A DNA stretch of 64,000 bases from Candidatus Zixiibacteriota bacterium (GCA_018820315.1 JAHJOQ010000040.1:1-64000); one strand, 5' to 3'. Shown: positions 26,608 through 36,811, counted from the stretch's first letter. Notes: a model not told the origin generated them from the letters alone. Numbers and translations are program-made.

Positions 26608-27570
26608 ATGGACGGTCTGAAAGAGAATTTTGCGAGAATTTGGGAGCTTGACCCGAATCTGACCAGTAAGCTAATCGCTTCAGCGATTGTGGTAGTTATT
26701 CTGGTTATCATACATCTTGTCATTATCAGGGTACTCAATAGAAAAATCGAGGACATCCGCGTCCGCTATAACTGGCGCAAAACCACAACGTATGTTCTGG
26801 TTTTAGTCGGCATGTTGATTACAGGCAGAATTTGGTATTCCGGATTTCAGCCTCTGCTCACATACCTCGGTCTTCTCTCTGCCGGCATCGCGATTGCTTT
26901 ACGTGATCCTCTGGTCAATCTTGCGGCTTGGCTTTTCATTGTCTGGCGACGTCCCTTCACGGTCGGCGACAGAATAGAGGTTGGAACATACAAAGGGGAC
27001 GTGGTCGACCTGCGCATTTTCCAATTCACTCTTATGGAAATAGGCAACTGGGTCGACGGGGATCAGTCCACAGGCCGTGTGATCCGTATTCCCAATGGCA
27101 AAGTCTTCACCGAGATGCTCGCCAATTACAGCAAAGGCTTCCGATACATATGGGACGAGGTACCGGTGCTGGTAACTTTCGAGAGCAACTGGAAGAGGGC
27201 CAAGGAGATTCTGACTGAAATCGGAAAGAAACACGCCGAGCATTTGACAGAAACCGCCGCGAACAAGGTGCGAGAAGCCTCCTCTCGCATGATGATTTTC
27301 TACAAGACGCTTACGCCTACAGTTTATACATCTGTAAGAGATTACGGTGTACTGCTGACTATTCGTTATCTATGCAAACCGCGTGAACGGCGTGGCGCGC
27401 AGCATGCAATCTGGGAAGATATCCTGAACAAGTTCGCGGAGTGCAACGACATTGATTTCGCGTATCCAACGATGCGCCGCTACAACAATACTCAAGAGGG
27501 CAAACCGGGAGCTCGCGCGAGTCTTCCCGGCCTAACACCCGGCCAGCCTCAAATTCCTGACGAAGATTAG
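26608..27570 (+). CDS. MscS-family mechanosensitive channel
   Basis: 320 residues. Three membrane helices (about 20-46, 60-80, 85-115) end in the pore-lining third helix and the MscS signature region (GLLSAGIAIALRDPLVNLAAWLFIVWRRPFTVGDRIEV), followed by the beta domain (GDVVDLRIFQFTLMEI, RVIRIPNGKVFTEMLANYSKGF) and the C-terminal alpha-beta part. It would release solutes on hypo-osmotic shock. The tail (about 290-320) is Pro/Gly-rich. It is followed after 13 bp by the SLC12-type transporter, so both are probably one transcript. Confidence 0.93.
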   Translation: MDGLKENFARIWELDPNLTSKLIASAIVVVILVIIHLVIIRVLNRKIEDIRVRYNWRKTTTYVLVLVGMLITGRIWYSGFQPLLTYLGLLSAGIAIALRDPLVNLAAWLFIVWRRPFTVGDRIEVGTYKGDVVDLRIFQFTLMEIGNWVDGDQSTGRVIRIPNGKVFTEMLANYSKGFRYIWDEVPVLVTFESNWKRAKEILTEIGKKHAEHLTETAANKVREASSRMMIFYKTLTPTVYTSVRDYGVLLTIRYLCKPRERRGAQHAIWEDILNKFAECNDIDFAYPTMRRYNNTQEGKPGARASLPGLTPGQPQIPDED

Positions 27571-27583
27571 CGAGGTTTGACTA

Positions 27584-29791
27584 TTGGAGCAGAACACGAA
27601 AGGGGAATTAGGTACATTTCTGGGTGTATACACGCCCACAATCCTCACCATTCTCGGCGTGATTATGTATCTGCGCTTTGGATGGATTGTGGGAAATCTC
27701 GGCTTAGTCAAGACACTGGTCATAGTTGTTGCAGCAAACTTGATCACTCTCGTGACAACTCTCTCTTTTTCCTCGATGGCAACAAACATGAGAGTCGGCG
27801 GTGGCGGGGCGTACTTCATCATCTCCCGCAGTCTCGGTCTCGGCATTGGCGCAGCAATCGGCATACCGTTGTTTCTATCGCAGGCAGTATCCATAACGCT
27901 TTACTCGTACGGTCTTGCTGAAGCACTGGGAATCATCTGGCCTGCAGTGTCGCTGCTTCCAGCGTGCATCATAATCATCCTCGTCGTGACAGCGGTCTCG
28001 TTGTATGGAGCGAGATTCGCGCTCAAAACGCAGGTGCCTTTGCTGATTCTGGTAGGCATTTCGCTTGTCGCGTTGGCCATAGGTGCCGCTACAATCATGA
28101 GATCAACAGAGGTTCCGATTGCTGTCGAACCAATGAGCAACATAGATTTCTGGTACGGCTTCGCAGTTTTCTTCCCGGCTGTTACGGGAGTCATGGCAGG
28201 TCTCAGCTTGTCAGGTGATCTCAAGAACCCCACCAAAGCGATTCCGTTCGGTGCAATTGCCGCGACTCTTACCGGCTTCGCCGTTTACATGATAATACCG
28301 ATACTCCTGTTCTTTTCCGCCACTGCGGAACAATTGCAGACCGATGCTCTAATATGGCTCAAGATCGCTCCGTTCAGTGTTTTTCTGATCCTTCCCGGTC
28401 TATGGGGAGCTATCCTTTCATCAGCGGTAGGATCCGTGCTGGGTGCGCCTCGCACACTGCAGGCCATTGTCAGAGATCAGGTTTCAAAACAGAGTGTGCG
28501 ATCATTCGTATCAGGCAATGCGGGAATCAGAGTCGCGCTACTTCTCTCAGCCTCAATCGCAATAGCTTCGGTCTTTCTCGGTGACCTCAATGCGGTGGCT
28601 CAGGTAGTCACGATGTTCTTTCTCACCGTCTACGGCACGATCAACATTGTCGCCGGTCTGGAATCCCTCAGCGGTGATCCATCATGGCGACCCAGGTTCC
28701 GGATTCCATGGTTTGTCAACATCGCCTGCGGTCTGGCTTGCTTGTGGGTGATGTTTCTTATCAGTCCTCTCGCGAGCGTAGTTGCGATTGCGATAGAGAT
28801 CTTCCTCTGGCTCTTCTTTGCAAGAAGAGAGCAGAGAGCGACATGGGGAGATGCAAGACGTGGCCTGTATGAAGCAGTTCTGCGCTGGGCGCTCATCAGG
28901 CTGTCCAGACGCTCCATGAGCGCGCGAAATTGGCGTCCGCACGTGCTGGTTTTTGTGGATGACGCACGGAAGAAACTCGATCTTATTAAGTTTGCTTCAT
29001 GGTTCAGCCAGAATCGCGGCGTGGTCACTGTCTGTGAGTTGGTCGTAGGCGATCTTCTGCAAGAAAGTATCGACACCGAAAGCAGGCAACAAACGACGAC
29101 CGAGCTCATGCTATCTGAAGACCTTACCGTGTTTGTAGAGGTCGACGTGGTCGACAATGTTGTTCATGGCATCGTGGACGTTTCGCAAGCGAACGGTATT
29201 GCCGGTTTCGCGAGCAATACGATCGTACTCGGCTGGCCAAAAGACCCAAATCGTCTCGCGGAGTTCATTGTGACTGCGAGGCGGCTGGAAAGAATTCAGA
29301 AATCGGTGATTATCGGGAAAATCAATCCTCAGCACATATTCCCGATCAGGAAAGCCTCCCGGGAGATTCATGTCTGGTGGGGCGGTTTGAAACAGAACGG
29401 CGATCTCATGCTTCTGCTGGCATACCTGCTAACCCGCAATCCAGAGTGGCGAGGGACAGAGCTCAAAATCATGTGCGCCGCCTCCAATGAGTTTTCCCAG
29501 CAGAACACTGTTCGATATCTGGAGTCACTGCTTAAGCAGATTCGAATCGATGCGGAGTGCGATGTTTTCATCCGACCTGAAGGTGTCAAGATAGGTCAAT
29601 TGATTCAGGAACGCAGTGCAGATGCTGACGCTGTGTTTCTCGGCCTGGCTGTCCCGGAGCCGGGAGAGGAACTGAACTACGCCCACCGTCTCGAAGGCAT
29701 CTGCGGCGACCTCCCTGTAGTCTTCTTCGTCAAGAATTCCTGCGTATTCGTGGGAGAATTGCTCGAACCTGACGAACTCGAACCGGAGTAG
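27584..29791 (+). CDS. Cation-chloride cotransporter-like permease (SLC12/APC superfamily)
   Basis: 735 residues, TTG start with GAGG about 8 bases ahead. The N-terminal segment LGVYTPTILTILGVIMYLRFGWIVG is the hallmark of SLC12 cotransporters, and the glycine run VGGGGAYFIISRSLGL fits helix 3. Twelve membrane helices are plausible to about residue 420. The C-terminal half (WRPHVLVFVDDARKKLDLIKFASWF) matches the cytoplasmic SLC12 regulatory domain. Bacterial homologues are little studied; Na/K/Cl or amino acid symport are both possible. Coupling with MscS and a two-component system points to volume or ion regulation. Confidence 0.9.
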   Translation: MEQNTKGELGTFLGVYTPTILTILGVIMYLRFGWIVGNLGLVKTLVIVVAANLITLVTTLSFSSMATNMRVGGGGAYFIISRSLGLGIGAAIGIPLFLSQAVSITLYSYGLAEALGIIWPAVSLLPACIIIILVVTAVSLYGARFALKTQVPLLILVGISLVALAIGAATIMRSTEVPIAVEPMSNIDFWYGFAVFFPAVTGVMAGLSLSGDLKNPTKAIPFGAIAATLTGFAVYMIIPILLFFSATAEQLQTDALIWLKIAPFSVFLILPGLWGAILSSAVGSVLGAPRTLQAIVRDQVSKQSVRSFVSGNAGIRVALLLSASIAIASVFLGDLNAVAQVVTMFFLTVYGTINIVAGLESLSGDPSWRPRFRIPWFVNIACGLACLWVMFLISPLASVVAIAIEIFLWLFFARREQRATWGDARRGLYEAVLRWALIRLSRRSMSARNWRPHVLVFVDDARKKLDLIKFASWFSQNRGVVTVCELVVGDLLQESIDTESRQQTTTELMLSEDLTVFVEVDVVDNVVHGIVDVSQANGIAGFASNTIVLGWPKDPNRLAEFIVTARRLERIQKSVIIGKINPQHIFPIRKASREIHVWWGGLKQNGDLMLLLAYLLTRNPEWRGTELKIMCAASNEFSQQNTVRYLESLLKQIRIDAECDVFIRPEGVKIGQLIQERSADADAVFLGLAVPEPGEELNYAHRLEGICGDLPVVFFVKNSCVFVGELLEPDELEPE

Positions 29792-29863
29792 CCTCATATT
29801 AGAATGACAGGAATGCCCCCGCCCCGGATAACCTCATTGCATACCGCCTGAGCAACTTCCCTC

Positions 29864-29891
29864 TTGACAAGCAGACCGTATTATCTATACT
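29864..29891 (+). promoter_or_regulatory. Promoter of the dockerin-bearing beta-repeat protein
   Basis: TTGACA, 16 bp, TATACT, with the start codon 67 bp downstream and a GGAGG ribosome site before it. Confidence 0.65.
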
Positions 29892-29958
29892 TTCTCGTAG
29901 ATTGTTCTTAGTCGCATAATTAGTAACAGCACATTTCTAATATCTATCGGAGGTTGCC

Positions 29959-31644
29959 ATGAAACGCGAAGCCCTGCGTAATTTCAGGACACTTGCTGTC
30001 ATGTCATTAGTGACAGTGGTGTTGCTGCTGACTGTGCCCGTAATGGCGCAGGACATTGGATATCCCGACACGGTTCGATACAGCCCACAACAGTCTACAT
30101 GGACACTTGATACTTACGGAGAAACACATTCAATCGAGCTATGGACGCGGTGCGATGACATCAATGTATTCGGAGCTACACTCGGATTCAGGCTGACAAC
30201 CAGCACCGGCGGCGGCACCGGACATGATGATTCACTGATTGTCGTCGACACATTCCTGTTCTCTATGAGTGCAGACTTTCTTATGTGCAACCTGAGCGCA
30301 CTCGATTCTGCCAGCCTGCCTCAGTCAGTTCACAGTCAGTTCAACGGATGCATGCTGGATATTGTAAACGTTTTCAGCGGTCCGCTCTTCTTTCCGCCCG
30401 GCAATACCACCAAAATCGGTACTATGAAGATCAGGTCCCTCAATCCAACACAACTTCCACAGCAATTTGATATAACAGTAGATTCAACCTGGTTTCCACC
30501 TAATACCGAGTTCGTCTTCGCACCGTCCCCCGGAACTCCCTTTCCACCTCAGTTTACCGGTGCGACCGTCCATGTCGATAACATTCTCGGCGGCACCGAT
30601 CCGGTCATTCAACTCGACCCAACCACAATCGAGTTCATAGCCACCGAAGGCGAAGGCAATCCCCCGACTCAGGTGGTCAATATATCCAACGCTGGCACGG
30701 GATTACTCCAGTGGACAGCAGGTGATGATGCTCCATGGCTGGTGTTATCGCCTACCTCAGGTATGGGCGACGGTTCAATAACGCTTCACGCATATACCTA
30801 CGGATACACTCCTGGAACATACTTGGCGATGATGACGGTTGCGGCGTATGCCGAAAATAGCCCACAATATGTGACCGTATCACTGACAATCAACGAAGCG
30901 ATCCCGGTTATAGAGCTTGATAAGTCGAGCATGTATTTTAGTGGAATCACGCTTGGTCCCAACCCAGCCACTCAGACGTTCTCTATAACAAACGTCGGTG
31001 ACGGCACTCTCGACTGGGCCGCTACCGACGACGCAACATGGCTGACTTGTGATCCCTCTTCCGCAGTGGGTGATCGGACGGTTACAGTAGAGATCGATAA
31101 AACCGGGCTATCTGCCGGGATACACACTGCGACAATCAGTGTCGAAGATCCTTCAGCGTCGAACTCCCCTCAGGAGATCGCAGTGACATTAGAGCTTCTT
31201 GATACGCCACCGGTGATAGCAGTCGACAAGAGCTTCCTGTTTTTCGAGAAAGTGATTGGCGAGCCCGATCCGTCTGCACAGACACTAACGATCTCGAACG
31301 TCGGCGGACAATCCCTCGATTGGACAGCCACCAAGACCAACCTTTGGGTCGTGTTGAGTGCCAGTTCCGGCATCGCACCATCGACTATCAATGTCAGTGT
31401 CACCATCACGCCGACAACGACGGATTATTACTTTGATACGATCATGGTGAGTGGTGATGCGTTGAATTCGCCGGAAATGACGATTATCTGTCTCTATGTT
31501 AATCAAGGGCCGTTCGATTGGGGAGACGCCGATTGTTCGGGCGCGGTCGACATCGACGATGTCGTATATATGATCGCATACATTTTCGCAGGCGGCCCGC
31601 CCCCCGGCGACCCGGATGATAATGGCATACAAGATTGCTCATAA
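29959..31644 (+). CDS. Exported protein with three BACON-like repeats and a C-terminal dockerin-like module
   Basis: 561 residues; signal peptide about 1-30 (LVTVVLLLTVPVMAQ). The N-terminal domain (about 35-205) is beta-rich and resembles a cohesin-like or choice-of-anchor fold. Three repeats follow (about 215-310, 315-410, 415-505), each with a VIxLDxxxxxF start, an NISNxGxGxLxW core and a WLxxxPxSG segment, like BACON or related Ig-like domains. The end (DADCSGAVDIDDVVYMIAYI, then FAGGPPPGDPDDNGIQDCS) is a single dockerin-like calcium repeat. Likely a cell-surface or secreted binding protein. The same tail occurs in two other window genes, which suggests a sorting or anchoring signal. Confidence 0.88.
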   Translation: MKREALRNFRTLAVMSLVTVVLLLTVPVMAQDIGYPDTVRYSPQQSTWTLDTYGETHSIELWTRCDDINVFGATLGFRLTTSTGGGTGHDDSLIVVDTFLFSMSADFLMCNLSALDSASLPQSVHSQFNGCMLDIVNVFSGPLFFPPGNTTKIGTMKIRSLNPTQLPQQFDITVDSTWFPPNTEFVFAPSPGTPFPPQFTGATVHVDNILGGTDPVIQLDPTTIEFIATEGEGNPPTQVVNISNAGTGLLQWTAGDDAPWLVLSPTSGMGDGSITLHAYTYGYTPGTYLAMMTVAAYAENSPQYVTVSLTINEAIPVIELDKSSMYFSGITLGPNPATQTFSITNVGDGTLDWAATDDATWLTCDPSSAVGDRTVTVEIDKTGLSAGIHTATISVEDPSASNSPQEIAVTLELLDTPPVIAVDKSFLFFEKVIGEPDPSAQTLTISNVGGQSLDWTATKTNLWVVLSASSGIAPSTINVSVTITPTTTDYYFDTIMVSGDALNSPEMTIICLYVNQGPFDWGDADCSGAVDIDDVVYMIAYIFAGGPPPGDPDDNGIQDCS

Positions 31645-31665
31645 GAGCATAGTTCGCTTCGCAAT

Positions 31666-31693
31666 GGTCGGTGTACATTCATGTGCACCGACC
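31666..31693 (+). terminator. Stem-loop between the two dockerin-bearing genes
   Basis: GGTCGGTGTACA-TTCA-TGTGCACCGACC, 12-bp stem with one T-G pair. It has no U-tract, so termination is uncertain; it may be a processing or stability element. Confidence 0.45.
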
Positions 31694-31907
31694 GTTGTTG
31701 GCACACTTGGAGCGTTGGTCGATTCCACGTTCATCGCTCGCGTCTCACCCAAGGCTGTCGACCTGCAACTGCGCCTCGGCGCAGTTGATTTCCCTTGGAA
31801 TATTCGGGGCAATCCGTTATAGAGATAGTAGGCAGGTTGATCCTTAATTGTGTGCGGGCAACACGGTTGTCCGCACGGGCTTGCCGGGACTTGAAAGGGA
31901 GGAACAG

Positions 31908-34900
31908 ATGAGACAGTTCATCATCACATCTATTCTCGTAATCTCTGTGAGTGTGCTTGCACTCGCGGATGATTACATCCGCATCGACTCCGACTCGGTC
32001 GGCGCCGGTACGACAGCGAATCTCGATTTCTACATCACTCGCCAGTGCGTGGTGGAGGGCTACCCGGATCTGCCAGGCGCTTCGAATGGCTTTTCACTAA
32101 CCGCTACCGGCGGCGCGACATTTACGTACGACAGCTTGATTAAGCATCACGACACGGATTGGTTCACCATGACTGGTCTTTTGTTCAATCACACTTTCAC
32201 AGGCGGGGAAGACACCTATGCGACCTTCCTCGCTGGTGGTCTTGCGGTGTTTACTGGCGGTATTCCAATCGTCACAGAAGAGCCCTACTTCACAGTCAGG
32301 CTCGATATTGGCACCGATCCCGGAGCTATCTACATCGATTCAGCTTTCTTCCCGCCCGCCGGCCCCTGGAAATGGTCTGAATTAACTTGTGGCGGGGGAT
32401 CTACTGGGAACCGCCCCGGCTTCCTTGACAAGAACTTCAATCCCGGAAGCCCGTTCATGATTACGGTCTATCAGACAACCTGCCAGCCGCCGGTGATCAC
32501 CAACAAGCCGCCGAACGACACACTGGTGGCAGATAATTGCAACGCATTGACATATCAGTTTCAAGCCGATCCTGGTGGCGTTGGCGGCAATGGCTCGATC
32601 TATTGGGAGCTGTTGGGGGGTGGTGGGTTCGCCGACATTGACAGCCTCACCGGGCTTTTTACATTCCAATCGGATCAGGCGTTCGACTACGGAATGCAAG
32701 TACAGGTAGTTAATGACTGCTCTCCACCGCAGGCGGACACCTATTTCTTTACCGTCCGAGCAGAGACGGCGAAAGAGGTAGTGAAAAAGGAACGCGATGG
32801 ATTGCCGACGCTTCCGTGGGTACGGTCAAACTATGTTTTTGGACCTGCTGAAGCGGAAAGCGTTGGTGTTTGGATAGAAACGAACGGCTCAACCGCAGAG
32901 TTGGAGGCAATGGGTATCAGACTTGGAAATCCCCGCCGTACGAACCTATATACAGCGACTCTCAGCGTCGAGGAGTTAATCGAAGTCAAAAAACTAAAGT
33001 CCGTAATTAAGATCTCGCTGATGCGTCGAGGGGGCGATGTTGAATGGGCACTCGACATTCAATCGTCGCCGCAATCGCCGGACTTGGACACAAGCACAGC
33101 ATATTTCTTTGCTGATTCAGCGAGGGCACTGTATGGAGTGGATGGCACCGGTGTACTGATAGGCGTCATTGACCGGGAGTGCGACCCGTTGAACGAAGAT
33201 TTCTTTTTCGGTTCAAATGATTCAAAGGTGCTTTACTTCTGGGACCAGGATGGAAGCGGTGGCGACGCTTCCTCGGTGCCATATGGGTGCGAATGGACAA
33301 AATCAGATTTTGACATCGGCAACTACTCGCAAGTCGACACGACACTGGGTAGCACGCAGGCCTGGGGCCATGGCACTCTTGTTGCCGGTATCGCGGCGGG
33401 GAGCGGTCGCAGTTCTGCTCCTCCGCCCCACTTCGTCGGTGTTGCTCCTGGTGCAAATCTGATACTTGTGTCACTACCAAGCTCTAGTCAAACGGCGGAC
33501 ACGAACTACTTAAATGCACTTGAGTACATCGTGTCTAAAGCCGCAGATGAATCGATGCCCTGCATCGTGAACATGTCAGTCGGGAGAAATCTTGATGGTC
33601 CGCGTGATGGCTCCTCGTACCTTGAATTGGAGATTTCCGATATCCTCTGGGATGCTCCCTATCTCACCGATCATGCCTTCCTGTGCGCTGCCTCAGCTGG
33701 CAATAAAGGTTGGGACGGTCTCAATCCCGAAGTGCGCCACAATTACGATGGATGGGCCGATCATCGATCTCACGCACACGGCATCGGCGCTGGTTCGTTC
33801 AAGCTCGATGTTCCCACCTCAAACACAAATCCCATCACTTCCGACTCGATAGAATACTTCAATGTCGCGATCTGGTACGACGGCCTTTTCTGCTCAATCA
33901 GAGTTTGTTCACCGACGGACACGACAGACTGGGTACCGAAGGGAGGATCGCAATCGTCGGTTTGCGGAGACGACTATCAACGAGACTATTTTCGCGACGG
34001 CCTCGGGCACTTCACCTTAGAAAACGAGATTTGGAATCATGCTGGGGTATATGATCCGTATCCAGGAAGGGCGTCACATTTCTGCAGACTCTCATTTGGA
34101 GATGGAATATCTGCTTTCACGGGCACCCCATACCACATTCCGGCTGGAAAGTGGACTGTGGAGTTGTCCGGCTATCCGGGCGAGTGGGACGCCTATATTT
34201 ATGATTCCAGGACAACGGTCGCCCCGCTTTGCGTTCAGGTCGATAGCTCCGATTACGATGTCACACGCACCATCACCGAGCCTGCCTGCGTTCCGGAGGT
34301 GATCACGGTTGCATCCGTGAATACGAAATGCGCATGGACAAGCTGCTACACGGGCCGGGAGCCTGCATCTTCATCCATGTTTGATAGCTCAGGGTATGAT
34401 CTGGGAGACATAAGTTTCTTCTCGTCCCGAGGGCCATCTCGACTCAACGGCGGCTCTCCAGCCAAGCCTGAGGCATTTGCGCCGGGAGCGTGGATTGCGT
34501 CGACTGAGCACAACAATGTCTTCTATCCAGGCTGGCAATACGCTGATGACTACGCGCATGTGCACGCACAGGGAACCAGCGTTTCTTCACCGCACGTGGC
34601 GGGCGCAATTGCTCTTGCGCTGGAGGCGGACTCCACACTCACCTCCGACAGCGTGCGGACGATCCTGGCGCGCCTGCCGACCGTGGACGGGAGTTGCTTC
34701 AATGTTGTGGACTTCATGCAACAGGTCGCTTCGCCTGAGTGCATTCCGGGCGATGCCAACGCCAGCGACGCAGTGGACATCGACGATATCATATACTTAA
34801 TTGCCTATATATTCACTGGGGGACCGGCCCCGGTGCCGCTTGTGTGTTGTGCCGATTCGGACGGGAGTTGTAGCGTTGACTTGGATGATGTGGTTTACAC

Positions 34901-34961
34901 GATTGCCTATGTCTTTACTGGCGGGCCACAACCGGTTCCGTCGTGCTATACATGTCCGTAG
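31908..34961 (+). CDS. Secreted subtilisin-like serine protease (S8) with two dockerin-like repeats
   Basis: 1017 residues from ATG 31908, with GGGAGGAACAG ahead; an upstream in-frame start has no ribosome site. Signal peptide 1-20. A beta-rich N-terminal domain (about 22-185) and an Ig-like CUPxx-type stretch precede the protease. The catalytic triad is visible: Asp422 (GTGVLIGVIDREC), His488 (AWGHGTLVAGIAAG) and Ser891 (QGTSVSSPHVAGA), with oxyanion Asn in CAASAGNKG. The long insert between His and Ser contains a beta domain. The C-terminus has two calcium-type repeats (DAVDIDDIIYLIAYIFTGG and CSVDLDDVVYTIAYVFTGG). Expected to degrade protein outside the cell or at its surface. Confidence 0.93.
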   Translation: MRQFIITSILVISVSVLALADDYIRIDSDSVGAGTTANLDFYITRQCVVEGYPDLPGASNGFSLTATGGATFTYDSLIKHHDTDWFTMTGLLFNHTFTGGEDTYATFLAGGLAVFTGGIPIVTEEPYFTVRLDIGTDPGAIYIDSAFFPPAGPWKWSELTCGGGSTGNRPGFLDKNFNPGSPFMITVYQTTCQPPVITNKPPNDTLVADNCNALTYQFQADPGGVGGNGSIYWELLGGGGFADIDSLTGLFTFQSDQAFDYGMQVQVVNDCSPPQADTYFFTVRAETAKEVVKKERDGLPTLPWVRSNYVFGPAEAESVGVWIETNGSTAELEAMGIRLGNPRRTNLYTATLSVEELIEVKKLKSVIKISLMRRGGDVEWALDIQSSPQSPDLDTSTAYFFADSARALYGVDGTGVLIGVIDRECDPLNEDFFFGSNDSKVLYFWDQDGSGGDASSVPYGCEWTKSDFDIGNYSQVDTTLGSTQAWGHGTLVAGIAAGSGRSSAPPPHFVGVAPGANLILVSLPSSSQTADTNYLNALEYIVSKAADESMPCIVNMSVGRNLDGPRDGSSYLELEISDILWDAPYLTDHAFLCAASAGNKGWDGLNPEVRHNYDGWADHRSHAHGIGAGSFKLDVPTSNTNPITSDSIEYFNVAIWYDGLFCSIRVCSPTDTTDWVPKGGSQSSVCGDDYQRDYFRDGLGHFTLENEIWNHAGVYDPYPGRASHFCRLSFGDGISAFTGTPYHIPAGKWTVELSGYPGEWDAYIYDSRTTVAPLCVQVDSSDYDVTRTITEPACVPEVITVASVNTKCAWTSCYTGREPASSSMFDSSGYDLGDISFFSSRGPSRLNGGSPAKPEAFAPGAWIASTEHNNVFYPGWQYADDYAHVHAQGTSVSSPHVAGAIALALEADSTLTSDSVRTILARLPTVDGSCFNVVDFMQQVASPECIPGDANASDAVDIDDIIYLIAYIFTGGPAPVPLVCCADSDGSCSVDLDDVVYTIAYVFTGGPQPVPSCYTCP

Positions 34962-35039
34962 TCAGCAAAGTTGCAATCTGGAGCGATTCGCTATACATGC
35001 TTCTAACAAACTGAAATGAACTAAACAGCACTCTTCATG

Positions 35040-35065
35040 GCGGGCAGGAATCCTTTCCTGCCCGC
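35040..35065. repeat. GGCAGGAA hairpin
   Basis: GCGGGCAGGAA-TCCT-TTCCTGCCCGC, a perfect 11-bp stem 79 bp after the protease stop. Best-preserved solo copy of this hairpin family; it might double as a terminator for the protease gene although no U-tract follows. Confidence 0.75.
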
Positions 35066-35229
35066 TACGCTTCGCTGTCGGGATTCCCATCCTCACAGCG
35101 CGCCTGCCTCCTGGTCACCAGTTTTTGTGACTTTTTTCTCCATCTGTGACACTCCCATGACAAACAAATCAAATCTTGTAGTATGTTCTCCCGCAAGATG
35201 CCGACAACAATGTCAGGGAGAGAAACAGC

Positions 35230-36522
35230 TTGAGTGAATTAGGGATAATTGGCACCTCGATCTGGCAACAGAACATGCCGCTCCTGGAATGCCTCACAGT
35301 CAATCGGGACGACACACGCGATGTCCTGCCACGACTTAAGGCCGCGCTTGATCTTGAGGAACTCGTCTATATCGCCACCTGCAACCGGGTCGAATTCATC
35401 TATTTGACCTCCGGCGAAGGGGAATGGCGCGGAGCCAATCTGCTGCACCGATTGATAGACTTTTTCTTCGTCGGAAGCCGCAAAACGAGCTTCTTCCCCA
35501 ACGATTTTTATCATTACACAGGCCGCGAAGCTGTCACGCATATCTTTCGGACGACTTCCTCCCTCGATTCGCTCGTAATCGGCGAAACCCAAATCGCCGG
35601 TCAGGTAAAGACCGCTCATCAGGAGGCTGCCGAGTCCGGTCTATGCGGCCCAGCTCTCGAAAAGCTAATCAGTGAGGCGTTGAATGTGGCGCGAAAAGTC
35701 AAGAGAGAAACATCGATTGGCGAAGGCGCGCTATCGATGGCGTCGCTTGCTACTTACGAACTTCAGGAAGCGCTCGGATCAGAAGAGAATCCGCTGATCG
35801 CGCTGATCGGTTCCGATGCTATGCGCACCAAGATCGCGAAGTATATCAACGGTTCGCTCGGTGGCAATCTCGTATTCGTGAACCGTACTATTGAACGCGC
35901 AAAAATACTCGCCGAACAGTTTGGCGGCACGGCGATGACTCTCGATGATTTTCGGGAGAATCCGGGTCCGGTTCAAGCGGTGGTGTCATCGACAGCCGCG
36001 ACAGAGCCGGTTTTCGATTCGGCATTTCTCGACAAGCTCAATCATCTCGGTTCGCCAGTAGTCTGCATCGACTTGGCTGTGCCGCGAGATTTCTCGATCG
36101 ATTTCAACGATAGCGGCCTGGTGAAACTGATCGACATCCCGATGCTGAAATCGAAAGGGAAGGGTTCGTTGCGCAACAAATTTGTAGAGGCGAGCAAAGC
36201 CAACGAGATCGTGCGATCCTCGGTGAATCAATTTCTGTCGAGTCAGATAGAGACATCGATAAAGCCGATTTTCTACAACAGCTACAAAGAGGCGCTTCAA
36301 CTGGCTGAGAAGGCTCTCGACGATCTGTTCGACAAGAGGGCAAAGGCGCTCGGTCGTGAGGAGCGGATGGCTGTCACTCGCCTTGTGACAAAACTAATCG
36401 GCCATTCATCATTCCAGCCGGCGAAGATGCTCTCCAACTTCCTTGTCGAAGTTCAGTCCGATCTCAGTTTCGGCGAGTTATTCCCGCAACCGAGGAAGGC
36501 GAAGCATAAGAAAGCCGTATGA
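35230..36522 (+). CDS. hemA: Glutamyl-tRNA reductase
   Basis: 430 residues, TTG start with GGGAG upstream. It reduces glutamyl-tRNA to glutamate-1-semialdehyde, the first step of the C5 route to tetrapyrroles. The catalytic cysteine is Cys51 (ATCNRVEFIY); SLVIGETQIAGQVKTAH and the AADP-binding region with VFVNRTIERAKILAEQFGG and VVSSTAATEP are present, as is the C-terminal dimerisation helix. The extreme N-terminus lacks the usual RE motif after the first strand (LLECLTVNRDD). hemL and hemE lie downstream, separated by a 514-bp repeat-filled gap. Confidence 0.95.
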   Translation: MSELGIIGTSIWQQNMPLLECLTVNRDDTRDVLPRLKAALDLEELVYIATCNRVEFIYLTSGEGEWRGANLLHRLIDFFFVGSRKTSFFPNDFYHYTGREAVTHIFRTTSSLDSLVIGETQIAGQVKTAHQEAAESGLCGPALEKLISEALNVARKVKRETSIGEGALSMASLATYELQEALGSEENPLIALIGSDAMRTKIAKYINGSLGGNLVFVNRTIERAKILAEQFGGTAMTLDDFRENPGPVQAVVSSTAATEPVFDSAFLDKLNHLGSPVVCIDLAVPRDFSIDFNDSGLVKLIDIPMLKSKGKGSLRNKFVEASKANEIVRSSVNQFLSSQIETSIKPIFYNSYKEALQLAEKALDDLFDKRAKALGREERMAVTRLVTKLIGHSSFQPAKMLSNFLVEVQSDLSFGELFPQPRKAKHKKAV

Positions 36523-36534
36523 TTTTCTGCAGTT

Positions 36535-36606
36535 GTAGGTCAGGATCCCTGCCTGTCTCAAGCGGAGCGAGGAGCAGGTCCGAACGTAAGTAAGGAGATC
36601 CTGACA
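36535..36606. repeat. Palindromic repeat, variable-arm family
   Basis: Outer arms TGTAGGTCAGGATC and GATCCTGACA, inner loop with CAAGCGGAGCGAGGAG. It lies directly after hemA and before the MITE-like element. Confidence 0.6.
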
Positions 36607-36609
36607 CAA

Positions 36610-36811
36610 TGCTTATTGAAATACCCCAAACCGCGTCACTGCGAGCGAAGCGTGGCAATCTCAGCATATTCTGCGTGGGCAGGAATCCTTTCCTGCACGA
36701 TTCACGTAGCTGTCAGGAAAGGATTCCTGACAGCGGTGGGCTATGTTGCTGGATACCGATTTTCGGGCTTTTCGCTCGCAGTGACATCATTTAGGGTTTT
36801 TCAACATGCCC
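36610..36811. mobile_element. MITE-like element between hemA and hemL (with nested hairpins)
   Basis: The right end reads TTTAGGGTTTTTCAACATGCCC; the left end (TGCTTATTGAAATACCCCAAA) is its degenerate inverse. Inside each end is GCGTCACTGCGAGCGAAGCG or its inverse. The centre carries two tandem hairpins: GCAGGAA-TCCT-TTCCTGC (36679-36696) and a perfect 11-bp GCTGTCAGGAA-AGGA-TTCCTGACAGC (36709-36734). It codes for nothing; it relates to the elements at 39407, 58772 and 63920. Confidence 0.75.
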
